NCBI GenBank assembly: GCA_009991595.1
Contig: JAACVK010000022.1
Coordinates: 1-64,000 of the forward strand
DNA: 64,000 nucleotides
Direction: 5' to 3'
Origin: a bacterium
Lineage (GTDB): Bacteria > Bdellovibrionota > UBA2428
Shown here: piece by piece, positions 26,359 to 34,398 of the stretch
Numbering within the stretch: the first letter of the stretch is position 1
How the letters are laid out: every line of letters starts with the position of its first letter
Notes under the pieces: model-generated
Seen by the model: only the letters and a program-made list of their open reading frames with translations
Told to the model about the DNA's origin: nothing
The model's database searches: none
Made by a program: the position numbers and the translations under genes

Positions 26359-27021
26359 ATGACCGCTGAAAACGTCGTAAATCCTCAAAATTACACAGGC
26401 CTTCGCGGTCTTCTTCACCGAATCAAAGCCTGGACGGAGGCTCAAGCCCTCAAACCACAAGCCGTATGGATACTTTTCATATTAGCTTTCTTGGAAAGCT
26501 CCTTTTTTCCAATCCCACCCGACGTTCTGCTGGTTGCCATGTGTGTTTCAGCCCCCCAAAAGTCGCTGAAATATGCTTTTGTTTGCACCTTGGGCTCGGT
26601 TCTTGGTGGAATGGCCGGTTATGGCATTGGTCACATGCTTTGGTGGGAAGTGGGCACTCAAAACTTTAGCCCCATCGCCCAGGCCTTTTTTGATTATGTT
26701 CCTGGGTTTAATCTTCACAAGTTTGAATCGGTTCAAGCTCTTTACGAGAGATTTGATTTCTGGGTCGTGTTTGCAGCTGGCTTTACCCCCATCCCTTATA
26801 AGATATTCACAATCACCGGTGGTGTTTTTAACATCCCTTTCATCCCTTTTGTTTTAGCTTCATTAGTAGGAAGAGCTGGAAGGTTCTTTTTAGTGGCGGG
26901 TTTGTTTTTTGTTTACGGAAAGCAGATCAAGGTTTTCATCGACAAGTATCTCGAAATCCTTTCCATTGCTTTTTTACTACTCTTAATTGCAGGCTTTGCT
27001 CTTATTAAATTTGCTCTCTGA
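26359..27021 (+). CDS. YqaA family membrane protein (VTT/DedA superfamily)
   Basis: 220 aa polytopic protein. FLESSFFPIPPDVLLVAMCV, LGSVLGGMAGYGIGHMLW and FAAGFTPIPYKIFTITGGVF correspond to the conserved reentrant-loop motifs of the YqaA branch of the DedA/VTT superfamily. A role in lipid-carrier flipping is likely by family only. It is the second VTT-type protein of the window. A TATAGT box ends 6 nt before the ATG and no ribosome site is visible. The downstream hydrolase gene overlaps its stop (TGATG). Confidence 0.85.
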   Translation: MTAENVVNPQNYTGLRGLLHRIKAWTEAQALKPQAVWILFILAFLESSFFPIPPDVLLVAMCVSAPQKSLKYAFVCTLGSVLGGMAGYGIGHMLWWEVGTQNFSPIAQAFFDYVPGFNLHKFESVQALYERFDFWVVFAAGFTPIPYKIFTITGGVFNIPFIPFVLASLVGRAGRFFLVAGLFFVYGKQIKVFIDKYLEILSIAFLLLLIAGFALIKFAL

Positions 27022-27881
27022 TGAAACCAGTCGAATGTAACTACAGCATTCCCGGCTTGAAAATCACAGGATGGAAAACCGGCAAAGCCACAAAAGGAAG
27101 AGTCGTTGCTCTTCATGGATGGCTCGATAATGCCAACAGCTTTATTCCACTAGCAAAGCAGTTCCCCGAAGGCTGGGAACTCATAAGTTTAGATCTTGCA
27201 GGTCACGGCAGCTCTCAATGGAGAGCCGAAGGCTCCAGCTATCACTTCTTAGATTACGTGACCGATACTCTAAGGCTTTGCAAACAATTAGAAGATAAGC
27301 CCTTGGTGATTATGGGACACTCACTCGGCGCAGCGATTGCAACCATCATCGCCTCCTGCCCACCCCAAAACCTTAAAGCGGCCGTGCTGATCGACGGACT
27401 AGGGCCACTCAGCAATCCCCCCGAAATTTCTCACAAAAAATACACTCAGTTTTTGAAAAGCCAAGAAAAACTTAGCGCTCAAAAAACCCACTACTATAAG
27501 AGCTTTGATGAGATTTTGAACAAAAGACTCAAAGCAAGCCCAATGAACAAAGAGGCAGCCAGGTTAATTCTGGAAAGAAGTCTCTTAAAAGACACCAATG
27601 GCTATAGTTGGAAAAGCGACCCGCGCCACATGGCCAAAAATCCTTCACGCTTAACCGAAGCCCAAGTCATCAACTTTTTAGAAAACATTCAGGTGCCTAC
27701 TCTTTTCATCGAAGCCAAAACTGGCGAATACTTCCACTTTCGCTATAAAATTTTAGGCGGAAGATTAAAACACACCAAGCACACAACCCACATCACCGTC
27801 GATGGCGACCACCACGTCCACTGTGATAACCCAAAGCATGTTGCAAAAGAAATCACTGCTTTCCTAAATAATATTCCTTAG
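27021..27881 (+). CDS. Alpha/beta hydrolase
   Basis: 286 aa. The oxyanion region is VVALHGWLDNANSF, the nucleophile elbow is IMGHSLGAAIA (Ser), and the catalytic His is in DGDHHVHCDNP near the C-terminus. The fold resembles serine esterases/lipases of the MhpC/BioH type. No signal peptide, so it is cytoplasmic. It is translationally coupled to the YqaA-like protein, which might indicate a lipid-related substrate, but that is speculation. Confidence 0.85.
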   Translation: MKPVECNYSIPGLKITGWKTGKATKGRVVALHGWLDNANSFIPLAKQFPEGWELISLDLAGHGSSQWRAEGSSYHFLDYVTDTLRLCKQLEDKPLVIMGHSLGAAIATIIASCPPQNLKAAVLIDGLGPLSNPPEISHKKYTQFLKSQEKLSAQKTHYYKSFDEILNKRLKASPMNKEAARLILERSLLKDTNGYSWKSDPRHMAKNPSRLTEAQVINFLENIQVPTLFIEAKTGEYFHFRYKILGGRLKHTKHTTHITVDGDHHVHCDNPKHVAKEITAFLNNIP

Positions 27882-28238
27882 AGAAGCCAAGCTTCCAATA
27901 AACCAGCCTGTTGACTCGCTGCGTCCTAACGTTCTTTTCTTATTTCACGAAACGCTAAAAACAAAACCATTCAACGCTACCACAACCTACTCAATCCAAA
28001 GTTTATCTACAGTGGCAAAGCCGTTGCTCTGGCAAGCTCTACAACCCACCCTGTTACACAATTTTTCTACTGCTCAAGAACGCGTGTCTTGCTTGTCCCA
28101 CTCTTTGCTTTTCAATCAATTCTTCGAAGATTATTTTTTAGATTTTCACGCATTATAAGAAAATCTTTTGCCCAAACAAGAAACTTAAGCAGCTTTTGAT
28201 TTGAACAAACAAATTTTATAGATTGAAACAGTTAAACC
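27882..28238. other. 357-nt non-coding gap with an AT-rich hairpin and a weak promoter
   Basis: No ORF or tRNA seen. A perfect 8-bp inverted repeat AGATTTTC-(11 nt)-GAAAATCT followed by TTT lies at 28140-28166 and could be a weak terminator of the hydrolase operon or an operator. TTGATT-17 nt-TAGATT (28196-28224) is a possible promoter of the downstream phosphatase. A short GAAGC-CAA-GCTTC hairpin follows the hydrolase stop. The first 200 nt show nothing else recognisable. Confidence 0.4.
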
Positions 28239-28796
28239 ATGAAGCAGATACCCACCAAGCCCTTCTACTATGTAAGACACGGACAAACCGACGCAAATGC
28301 AAATGGGTTAACCTGTGGTGGAGACTGGGACCTTCCCCTAAATGAACTTGGCTTGTCTCAAGCTTCGAAATTGGCGAGTAAGTTACTAAGTTTCAGTCCA
28401 AAAATTGAAGAAATCCGCTGTAGCCCGATGATACGAGCCAAACAAACAGCTGAGACCCTTAACTCCCTTTTAAAAGCGCCCATGTCTATCGTTGAAGGTC
28501 TGCGCGAGTGGCGAGTTGGAGATTGGGAAAAGCTTCCATGGGAAAATGTCCCAAACCCTTTCAACACCACGGAAGATCCTAGTAACGGTGAAACCCGAGA
28601 AGCTTTTGAAGAGCGGGTAACAAATACAATTTCGAATGAACTTAAAAACACAACCAAGACCTTACTCTTTGTTTCCCACGGCGCATTTGCTCATGCTCTA
28701 TTCACCTATCTCGGAATAGAGCAATCCCGCATAGAAAACTGCGAACTTTACCAAGTCGAACCTATCGACCACAAATGGACCCTCGTTAAGATTTAG
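28239..28796 (+). CDS. Histidine phosphatase family protein (phosphoglycerate mutase-like)
   Basis: 185 aa. YYVRHGQTDANANG holds the RHG catalytic His; the second half-site Arg is in CSPMIRAKQTAETL, and the second His in LFVSHGAFAHAL. Short single-domain members include CobC, GpmB-like phosphatases and SixA-like proteins; the substrate cannot be decided. There is no cobalamin gene nearby. It is monocistronic. Confidence 0.85.
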   Translation: MKQIPTKPFYYVRHGQTDANANGLTCGGDWDLPLNELGLSQASKLASKLLSFSPKIEEIRCSPMIRAKQTAETLNSLLKAPMSIVEGLREWRVGDWEKLPWENVPNPFNTTEDPSNGETREAFEERVTNTISNELKNTTKTLLFVSHGAFAHALFTYLGIEQSRIENCELYQVEPIDHKWTLVKI

Positions 28797-28876
28797 GGAT
28801 TAAAAATTGCCATTGATAACGAGCTCGACACTAACGACTCACCGTTTCGCAAGGGTTACTCCGTCACTTTATAGCT

Positions 28877-29401
28877 TTAGAACAAATAGCCAGTAGATAA
28901 GCCAAACCTCGTTCTATAAACTCTATCGTCTGCGCTCAAAAAACTCAAAGAGGACAGATAGCTAAGCTCAACACCAAAGGTCCAATGAGCAGCCAAGTCT
29001 ATGTCCAAACCTACAAGTGGACCAACGACAAATTCATTGTAGTTTACTTTGGCTCCATCTAAACTAAAGTTTGAGTGAGCCAAGCCCATCAAAGCACCTA
29101 AGCGGAAGAATGCAGAGTGAAAGGGGATAACATAAGAACCCCCAACAGTGTAAAGATTTACAGATGCTCCCGTAACATCTCCGCCACTTTTTCCCTCAAC
29201 CAAATAGCTCAGTTCAGCCGAACCTTGCGCCCAAAACTCTTCACTGATTCGAGGTTTTGCAATAAGAGCAAGATCCATAGAGTTCACGTTTTCCCAAAAG
29301 GATACTCCTCCACCAAACTCCACGCTGAAGTCCAACGAAAAAGCAGGGGCAGAAAACATTATGCCAACGAGTAATGAAAATAATTTATTCTTTAGAAACA
29401 T
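28877..29401 (-). CDS. Outer-membrane beta-barrel protein, function unknown
   Basis: 174 aa with a signal peptide (LFSLLVGIMFSAPAFS). The mature protein alternates hydrophobic and polar residues in strands (FSVEFGGGVSFWE, FRLGALMGLAHSNFSL, HWTFGVELSYLSSLSF) and ends in an aromatic residue (TRFGLSTGYLF), the C-terminal signature recognised by the BAM machinery. It is probably an eight-stranded barrel of the OmpA/OmpW size class. A promoter-like pair (TTGTCT-17-TAAACT) ends 7 nt from the ATG. Confidence 0.78.
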   Translation of the reverse strand: MFLKNKLFSLLVGIMFSAPAFSLDFSVEFGGGVSFWENVNSMDLALIAKPRISEEFWAQGSAELSYLVEGKSGGDVTGASVNLYTVGGSYVIPFHSAFFRLGALMGLAHSNFSLDGAKVNYNEFVVGPLVGLDIDLAAHWTFGVELSYLSSLSFLSADDRVYRTRFGLSTGYLF

Positions 29402-29408
29402 GAACGAA

Positions 29409-29437
29409 AGTTTACATTAGGAATTTTTTCAAGACAA
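29409..29437 (-). promoter_or_regulatory. Candidate promoter of the outer-membrane protein gene
   Basis: TTGTCT, 17-nt spacer, TAAACT on the minus strand. The -10 box ends 7 nt before the ATG, with no ribosome-binding site between. Each box matches four of six consensus positions. Confidence 0.35.
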
Positions 29438-29453
29438 CTAAGCCGCAGTGTCA

Positions 29454-29481
29454 TGCCCAAAAGTGGCGGCATCTTTGGGCA
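29454..29481. repeat. Perfect intergenic hairpin TGCCCAAA/TTTGGGCA
   Basis: An 8-bp perfect stem encloses a 12-nt loop. The loop contains GCGGC, which can instead pair with GCCGC at 29442-29446, so two overlapping pairings are possible. It lies between the outer-membrane protein promoter and the tandem-repeat palindrome. Confidence 0.5.
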
Positions 29482-29510
29482 AATTTAGCGCAGCAGGTTT
29501 TACAAAGGAT

Positions 29511-29597
29511 TTTTCTTCCTAACGAGGCTTGAAGGAGCGAAGTGTACATTAGCGAAGCGGTACATGAGCGACTGAAAACGAAGTTAGGGAGGAAAAG
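29511..29597. repeat. Composite palindrome with AGCGAAG/GTACAT tandem repeats
   Basis: Outer arms ttttcttcctaac and gttagggaggaaaag form an imperfect stem. Inside, two tandem units of the type AGCGAAG-n-GTACAT lie at 29536-29550 and 29551-29566 with a partial third, and TGTAC/GTACA form a further 5-bp stem. It is non-coding, 11 nt from the tRNA-Arg 3' end, and could end or process the tRNA transcript or be a dispersed REP-like element. Confidence 0.5.
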
Positions 29598-29608
29598 CCG
29601 AAGTAAAA

Positions 29609-29685
29609 TGGCGCACCCGACAGGAATCGAACCTATAACCTCCTGATTCGTAGTCAGGTGCTCTATCCAGTTGAGCTACGGGTGC
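29609..29685 (-). tRNA. tRNA-Arg (anticodon ACG)
   Basis: A complete cloverleaf can be drawn: acceptor GCACCCG/CGGGTGC, D-stem GCTC/GAGC, anticodon stem CCTGA/TCAGG with loop CTACGAA (anticodon ACG), T-arm ATAGG-TTCGATT-CCTGT, discriminator G and encoded CCA. It reads CGN Arg codons after A34 is deaminated to inosine. The gene starts 16 nt downstream of tadA, which encodes the deaminase, and is on the same strand. Confidence 0.97.
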
Positions 29686-29701
29686 ATTGGCTTAAACGCT
29701 T

Positions 29702-30166
29702 TTAGCGCTTTTGTTTGAAAAAATCCACCAAGAGTTGTCGACATTCTTGCTCTAAAACACCTGAAATGGCCTCAAAGCGATGATTCAGCCGTTCATCGGC
29801 CGGAATGTTATACAAGGAGCCCATAGCTCCAAATTTTTGATCGAAGGCCCCGAAAACACAGCGTTTTATCCGAGCATGTGAAAGCGCCCCAGCGCACATA
29901 AAACAAGGCTCAAGCGTGCTCACAACCGTGTAATCACTCAACCTCCACTTGCCTAGCTTTTGAGAAGCTCCTTTTAAAAGCAAAATTTCCGCATGGCCGG
30001 TAGGGTCGTTTAACTGTTCTTTTTTGTTATAGGCTTCAAAAATTATCTCACCTTGATCGTCCACCAAAACAGCCGCCACAGGCACTTCGCCCTCAGTTGC
30101 AGCTTGCTTTGCAAGTTCAATGGCTCGCTTCATAGGAGCCGTAAACTGAGCTAAATCTAAAGTCAT
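29702..30166 (-). CDS. tadA: tRNA-specific adenosine deaminase
   Basis: 154 aa. It deaminates A34 of tRNA-Arg(ACG) to inosine. The zinc/catalytic motif is HAEILLL (His and Glu) with the Cys pair in STLEPCFMCAGALSHARI, as in bacterial TadA and other cytidine/deoxycytidylate-type deaminases. DPTGHAEI and the tRNA-contact GAFDQKFGAMGSLYNI segment support TadA over other deaminases. The ATG overlaps the serS stop by 4 nt. Its substrate tRNA gene follows immediately downstream. Confidence 0.93.
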   Translation of the reverse strand: MTLDLAQFTAPMKRAIELAKQAATEGEVPVAAVLVDDQGEIIFEAYNKKEQLNDPTGHAEILLLKGASQKLGKWRLSDYTVVSTLEPCFMCAGALSHARIKRCVFGAFDQKFGAMGSLYNIPADERLNHRFEAISGVLEQECRQLLVDFFKQKR

Positions 30167-31473
30167 TTAATAACTTCGAGGCCACCCATGTAAGGCTTCA
30201 ACACCTCAGGAACCGTAACACTTCCATCTTCGTTTTGATAATTTTCAATCACTGCAATAAGCGTTCTACCAACCGCAAGTCCAGAGCCGTTTAAGGTGTG
30301 AACAAAGCGGGTTCCTTTAAATTCAGTTGATTTAAAACGAATGCTAGATCTTCTTGCTTGATAGTCACTGCAATCTGAACAAGAGGAAATTTCTCTGTAA
30401 CAACCGCGCTCAGCACCTTCATGAGTGGAGCCAGGCAACCACACTTCGATGTCGTAAGTCTTTTGTGCATTATTGCCCATATCCCCTGAGCTCAAAAGCA
30501 TTACCCGGTAAGCAATTTTTAGTTTTTGTAAAACATCTTCCGCATCCGATAGCATTGCTTCAAGTTCATTTAAGCTGTCTTCTGGCTTACACAACTTAAC
30601 CAATTCAACTTTATGAAACTGATGCTGACGAATCAGCCCCCTAGTATCTTTTCCGTAAGAGCCCGCCTCGCTTCTAAAACAAGGAGAAAAAGCCACAAAT
30701 TTTTGAGGCAAATCTTCCTCAGCTAGCATTTCTCCTGCATAGAGACTCGTTAGCGGAACTTCAGAGGTCGGAATTAAATAACGATCTTGCCCCTCTAGCT
30801 TATAAACATCTTCTGAAAACTTAGGAAACTGGCCTATGCCATACATGGTGGCTGCATTGACAATGTATGGAGGAACGATTTCCTGATAGCCTTTGGTCCT
30901 ATGCAAATCGATCATAAAGTTTGCAAGAGCACGCTCGAGTTGCGCCAAACCAGAGCGCAAAAAAACAAAACGAGCACCCGTAGTTTTGGCCGCACGATCA
31001 AAATCAATTTGCCCACTAAGCTCACCTATTTCATCGTGAGATCTTGGCTTAAATTTAAACTCAGGCTTAACACCCCAACCCCTAACAAACTTATTTTCTT
31101 TTTCACCTTTACCAACGGGAACGCTTTCATGAGCTAAATTGGGTAGTCTTTCAATGGCAGAATTAAAAGACGCTTCTGACTCAGTTACCCCAGCCTCAAG
31201 TGAGCTAATCTGTTCACCAATGGTCTTGGCCTCAAGCTTTACGGCTTCTGCTTGATCTTTTTTTCCTTCACGCATTAAGCTGCCAACACTTTGAGACAGC
31301 TGATTACGCTTAGCCTTCAACAAATCGGCTTCTTGTTGCTTTGAAACTCTCGCTAATGAAAGATCTAGAACCTTCTGGCAGGCCGAAGAGGCTTCATCAT
31401 GTGAATAGCCTCTCTTTTCAAGTGCAGCTACAAAACCTTTAGGATCTTTTACTATCAATCGCCAATCTAACAT
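30163..31473 (-). CDS. serS: Seryl-tRNA synthetase
   Basis: 436 aa, the usual bacterial length. The N-terminal long coiled-coil arm (about 30-110) binds the tRNA-Ser variable arm. Class II motifs are present: PYIVNAATMYGIGQFPKF, motif 2 FVAFSPCFRSEAGSYGKDTRGLIRQHQFHKVE, and motif 3 LNGSGLAVGRTLIAVIENYQ. It is coupled to tadA (ATGA overlap) and lies 18 nt downstream of the TPR protein gene, so it may be read from the long nuo transcript as well as its own promoter. Confidence 0.97.
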   Translation of the reverse strand: MLDWRLIVKDPKGFVAALEKRGYSHDEASSACQKVLDLSLARVSKQQEADLLKAKRNQLSQSVGSLMREGKKDQAEAVKLEAKTIGEQISSLEAGVTESEASFNSAIERLPNLAHESVPVGKGEKENKFVRGWGVKPEFKFKPRSHDEIGELSGQIDFDRAAKTTGARFVFLRSGLAQLERALANFMIDLHRTKGYQEIVPPYIVNAATMYGIGQFPKFSEDVYKLEGQDRYLIPTSEVPLTSLYAGEMLAEEDLPQKFVAFSPCFRSEAGSYGKDTRGLIRQHQFHKVELVKLCKPEDSLNELEAMLSDAEDVLQKLKIAYRVMLLSSGDMGNNAQKTYDIEVWLPGSTHEGAERGCYREISSCSDCSDYQARRSSIRFKSTEFKGTRFVHTLNGSGLAVGRTLIAVIENYQNEDGSVTVPEVLKPYMGGLEVIK

Positions 31474-31491
31474 TTTTTCATCTCTCTATTT

Positions 31492-34398
31492 CTACCTATA
31501 GTAAGGAGGCTGAGTTAATCGAGCCCGTATTGCCGCCGCATCATCTGCTTGCGGAAAAAGGTGAAGATACTTCTCAAAATTATCCTTGGCCAGTCCATAT
31601 TGTCCCATACGGTCATATACGCGGCCTAGAATTCTATAGGCTTCAGCAACTTTATTGTTCTTAGCTAAGACTAACTTTGCGGTTTTTTCAGCATTATCAA
31701 CGTCTTGCATTGCCCAGTAAGCCTGTGACAAACGCAACATCACTCGAGGATCACCACTTATTGTGTCTTCATACTTTTGAAAAAGCTCGGGCACCTGCTG
31801 GGGTAAATTAATTTCAAGCATAAATTCAGCAGCTTCAAGAAAGTTCCTTAAAACACTTGGCCGCAAATCAAGTTCTCTTTTATAAAACTCAAGGGCCTTA
31901 TAGCGATCCCCACCCTTTCGGTAGGAACGAGCCACCTTCAAATACAAGTCCGGATAGTCGGGGTCATTTCGAGCAGCCGACAAGTAGTTTTGAGCGGCTT
32001 CAATGTATCGTTCCTTGGCAAAAAACATATCTGCAATTCGCACGCTGGCTTCTGTAGCACCGGGCCTAACTTTTTTTGCATCATTGTAAAAAAGCAAAGC
32101 CTCGTCCCATTTGCCCATTCGCTCATAAACGCTTCCAAGCAAGACCTTCAATTGATAAGCATGAGGAACTCTTCGAACATAATCCTTGGCAACTTCTAAG
32201 GCTTCTTGTGTTTTTCCAGCCTCATAAAGAGCAAAAACATATTCTTTTGCAATAAACACGTTTTGAGGATCGGCTTTAGTCGCTCGACCCAACTCACGAA
32301 TGGCTTCACTCATTGGAAGTTTTGCCAAAATTCTACAGCGATAATACAAAAGCTCTGAAAGAAAACGAATGGCGCCTCGTCCATGAATGCGGCCTAAGTT
32401 AGCGGCTTTCACACAATCATGGTTCTTCTCAACCTCAAAGAACGCTTTGGCTAAAAAGTAGTGCCCCATACCATCATTGGGAACATTCTTTCTATATCGC
32501 TGAAGTGTAGACACCGCCGCATCGAAATCTCTCCCATAAGTTAAAATAATTCCTTCATATTTAATGGAGTCGCCTTTTGCTTTTGGATTCTGGACCATTT
32601 TGTCATGGAGCTGATAGGCCTCATCAAATCGAAAGTTCGCTGAATCAATCCATATTTTCGAACCTAATGCCTCTACGTTGGAAGGGTCTCTTTGTAAGAT
32701 AAAACTGGCATCTCTGCTGGCTCTCTGCCAATCATTATAAAAAATTCCGTAATGTATAACGTGGATCAAACTCTCGGAAGGATCGTCTAAAGCAAAAGAT
32801 AGGTTCTCAAGAAAAGCAATATCCAAAAGATTGCTGGCCTTACGTTCAAGCTTTTTAATGATTTGGCCACTCATGTTCGAAACACTTAAGCCTTCAGATT
32901 CCAAATCCCAAAATTCTTTTGAATCTCCAACGTCCCCAGAAAGTAACAACTTAAAGTTCTCGAGCGCTTTCTTCTGAGGATCATCTCGCCCAAAGATTCC
33001 TTGAAATTGAGAATATTCCTTCCAAGCAACTGCCTGAAAGGCCATTGGGTATAGAGAAGCTATCGACAACAAGGACAGAAAAGCTTGTTGAGCCTTAGGT
33101 ATTCCAGACGCACTCGCCCTCCAGTAGTATTCTGCAGCAGATAAGTTTCCAACAAATGATTGAGGGTCAAACTCTGCCAACTGTTCTAACAATTCCTCAG
33201 ACTCCTGAGCTCCCTCTAACATTTCTTTACGAAGCTTAGACTGAATATCTAAATAGGGGTTCCCGTATTCTTTAATGTATAGCTGTGCAGGTTTGTTTCT
33301 TCCCTTATCTATAAACTCAATAAAGCTAATCTCATCTAAAAGCCAAGCAACATATTGATCTTGCTCAAGAGGACTCAAAATTTTGCGAGCTTCACTCCAT
33401 TTTCCCTGAGCAAAGACCGGTATCACAGAAAGCAACGCTCTTTGCTCTTCATCTAAAAGAGATTTTTCATTAAGCCGATCTAGTATTTTTTCACCATAGG
33501 CGCGTAAAACATCTGCTTTTTTCCTGTCGGCCACTCCGATTGTTTCAGAAACCCAAAACAAATTCCAAACTCGCCTTGCCCAAAATGTGCTATTTGAAAA
33601 AAGAGCTTCTTCTTTTTCCATCGCAACTAAATCTTGAATCCACACATGGGCGCCAAATCCCAAAGGCAACGACCAACCCGTTGCGGGTGAAACTTCTCCC
33701 GGAAGTAGGTTCAAATCTATAGTTCCCAATGCGCCGAATCTATTCAGAGCATTGAAGTAATGAAGCTGACTATTGGCAGTGACTGAAAAACCTTTGGCAT
33801 CAAGCTCCTTTATTCTGGGTCTTTCTAAAAGTAGAAAGAGACCTAACAGGCCCAAAGCCACCAAGGAAAAAACTAAAGGGCGGCTCCCTTTAACCCGAGT
33901 TTTTCTCTTGCCCTTCGAAGAAGAACTCTTCCCTGCTAAAGGGTTTTCTCTAACTTCGGTCTTCTCATCCTTATCGTCACTAAAGGAAGTTGAGCCTGAT
34001 TTGTCGACCGAAGAACCCTCCAATTGTTCAATGTCCTCACTAAAAGGCATAAACGTCTTTGTTACTAAAGAAGCGTCGCCTGTAACACGAGTTGCTTCGG
34101 CAGAATCTTCGTCTAGTGCATCTTCAAGACGATCCACCTTGGTGTCTTGATCCATTGCAGTTCTGGCTGTCTTTTTTCGTTTTTCAGTCCTATCTTCGAT
34201 CGTCGACTGAATCTGATCAAAAAACTCCGGATCGCTACTTACAACTCTCCAACGGCCTTCTTCTAGAGAAAGCATTTCCTCTTCGCCTTGAATTTTCTTT
34301 AGACGAATAAACTTCAATACATCTGCGCGAGAATACGGCCCATAGATTTTGCCGCTTGGCATTTTGATTCTAAGAACTTTTCCTTCATCATCACTCAT
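31492..34398 (-). CDS. GYF-like/TPR membrane protein, function unknown
   Basis: 968 aa. Residues about 8-60 (IKMPSGKIYGPYSRADVLKFI...EGRWRVVSSDPEF) look like a GYF_2-type domain. A charged Ser/Asp/Lys-rich linker follows, then a single membrane segment (RPLVFSLVALGLLGLFLLL, about 175-193) and a large, probably periplasmic part with TPR repeats that are clearest in the C-terminal 350 residues (EALLFYNDAKKVRPGATEA, AQNYLSAARNDPDYPDLY, AKDNFEKYLHLFPQADD). A scaffold or assembly role is likely. Its start overlaps the nuoN stop by 4 nt, so it is translationally coupled to the complex I genes. Confidence 0.8.
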   Translation of the reverse strand: MSDDEGKVLRIKMPSGKIYGPYSRADVLKFIRLKKIQGEEEMLSLEEGRWRVVSSDPEFFDQIQSTIEDRTEKRKKTARTAMDQDTKVDRLEDALDEDSAEATRVTGDASLVTKTFMPFSEDIEQLEGSSVDKSGSTSFSDDKDEKTEVRENPLAGKSSSSKGKRKTRVKGSRPLVFSLVALGLLGLFLLLERPRIKELDAKGFSVTANSQLHYFNALNRFGALGTIDLNLLPGEVSPATGWSLPLGFGAHVWIQDLVAMEKEEALFSNSTFWARRVWNLFWVSETIGVADRKKADVLRAYGEKILDRLNEKSLLDEEQRALLSVIPVFAQGKWSEARKILSPLEQDQYVAWLLDEISFIEFIDKGRNKPAQLYIKEYGNPYLDIQSKLRKEMLEGAQESEELLEQLAEFDPQSFVGNLSAAEYYWRASASGIPKAQQAFLSLLSIASLYPMAFQAVAWKEYSQFQGIFGRDDPQKKALENFKLLLSGDVGDSKEFWDLESEGLSVSNMSGQIIKKLERKASNLLDIAFLENLSFALDDPSESLIHVIHYGIFYNDWQRASRDASFILQRDPSNVEALGSKIWIDSANFRFDEAYQLHDKMVQNPKAKGDSIKYEGIILTYGRDFDAAVSTLQRYRKNVPNDGMGHYFLAKAFFEVEKNHDCVKAANLGRIHGRGAIRFLSELLYYRCRILAKLPMSEAIRELGRATKADPQNVFIAKEYVFALYEAGKTQEALEVAKDYVRRVPHAYQLKVLLGSVYERMGKWDEALLFYNDAKKVRPGATEASVRIADMFFAKERYIEAAQNYLSAARNDPDYPDLYLKVARSYRKGGDRYKALEFYKRELDLRPSVLRNFLEAAEFMLEINLPQQVPELFQKYEDTISGDPRVMLRLSQAYWAMQDVDNAEKTAKLVLAKNNKVAEAYRILGRVYDRMGQYGLAKDNFEKYLHLFPQADDAAAIRARLTQPPYYR

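Noticed and set aside
33773-34150. 125-aa plus-strand ORF antisense to the TPR protein
   Set aside because: It is a shadow of the Ser/Lys/Asp-rich linker of the real gene, with no start signals.
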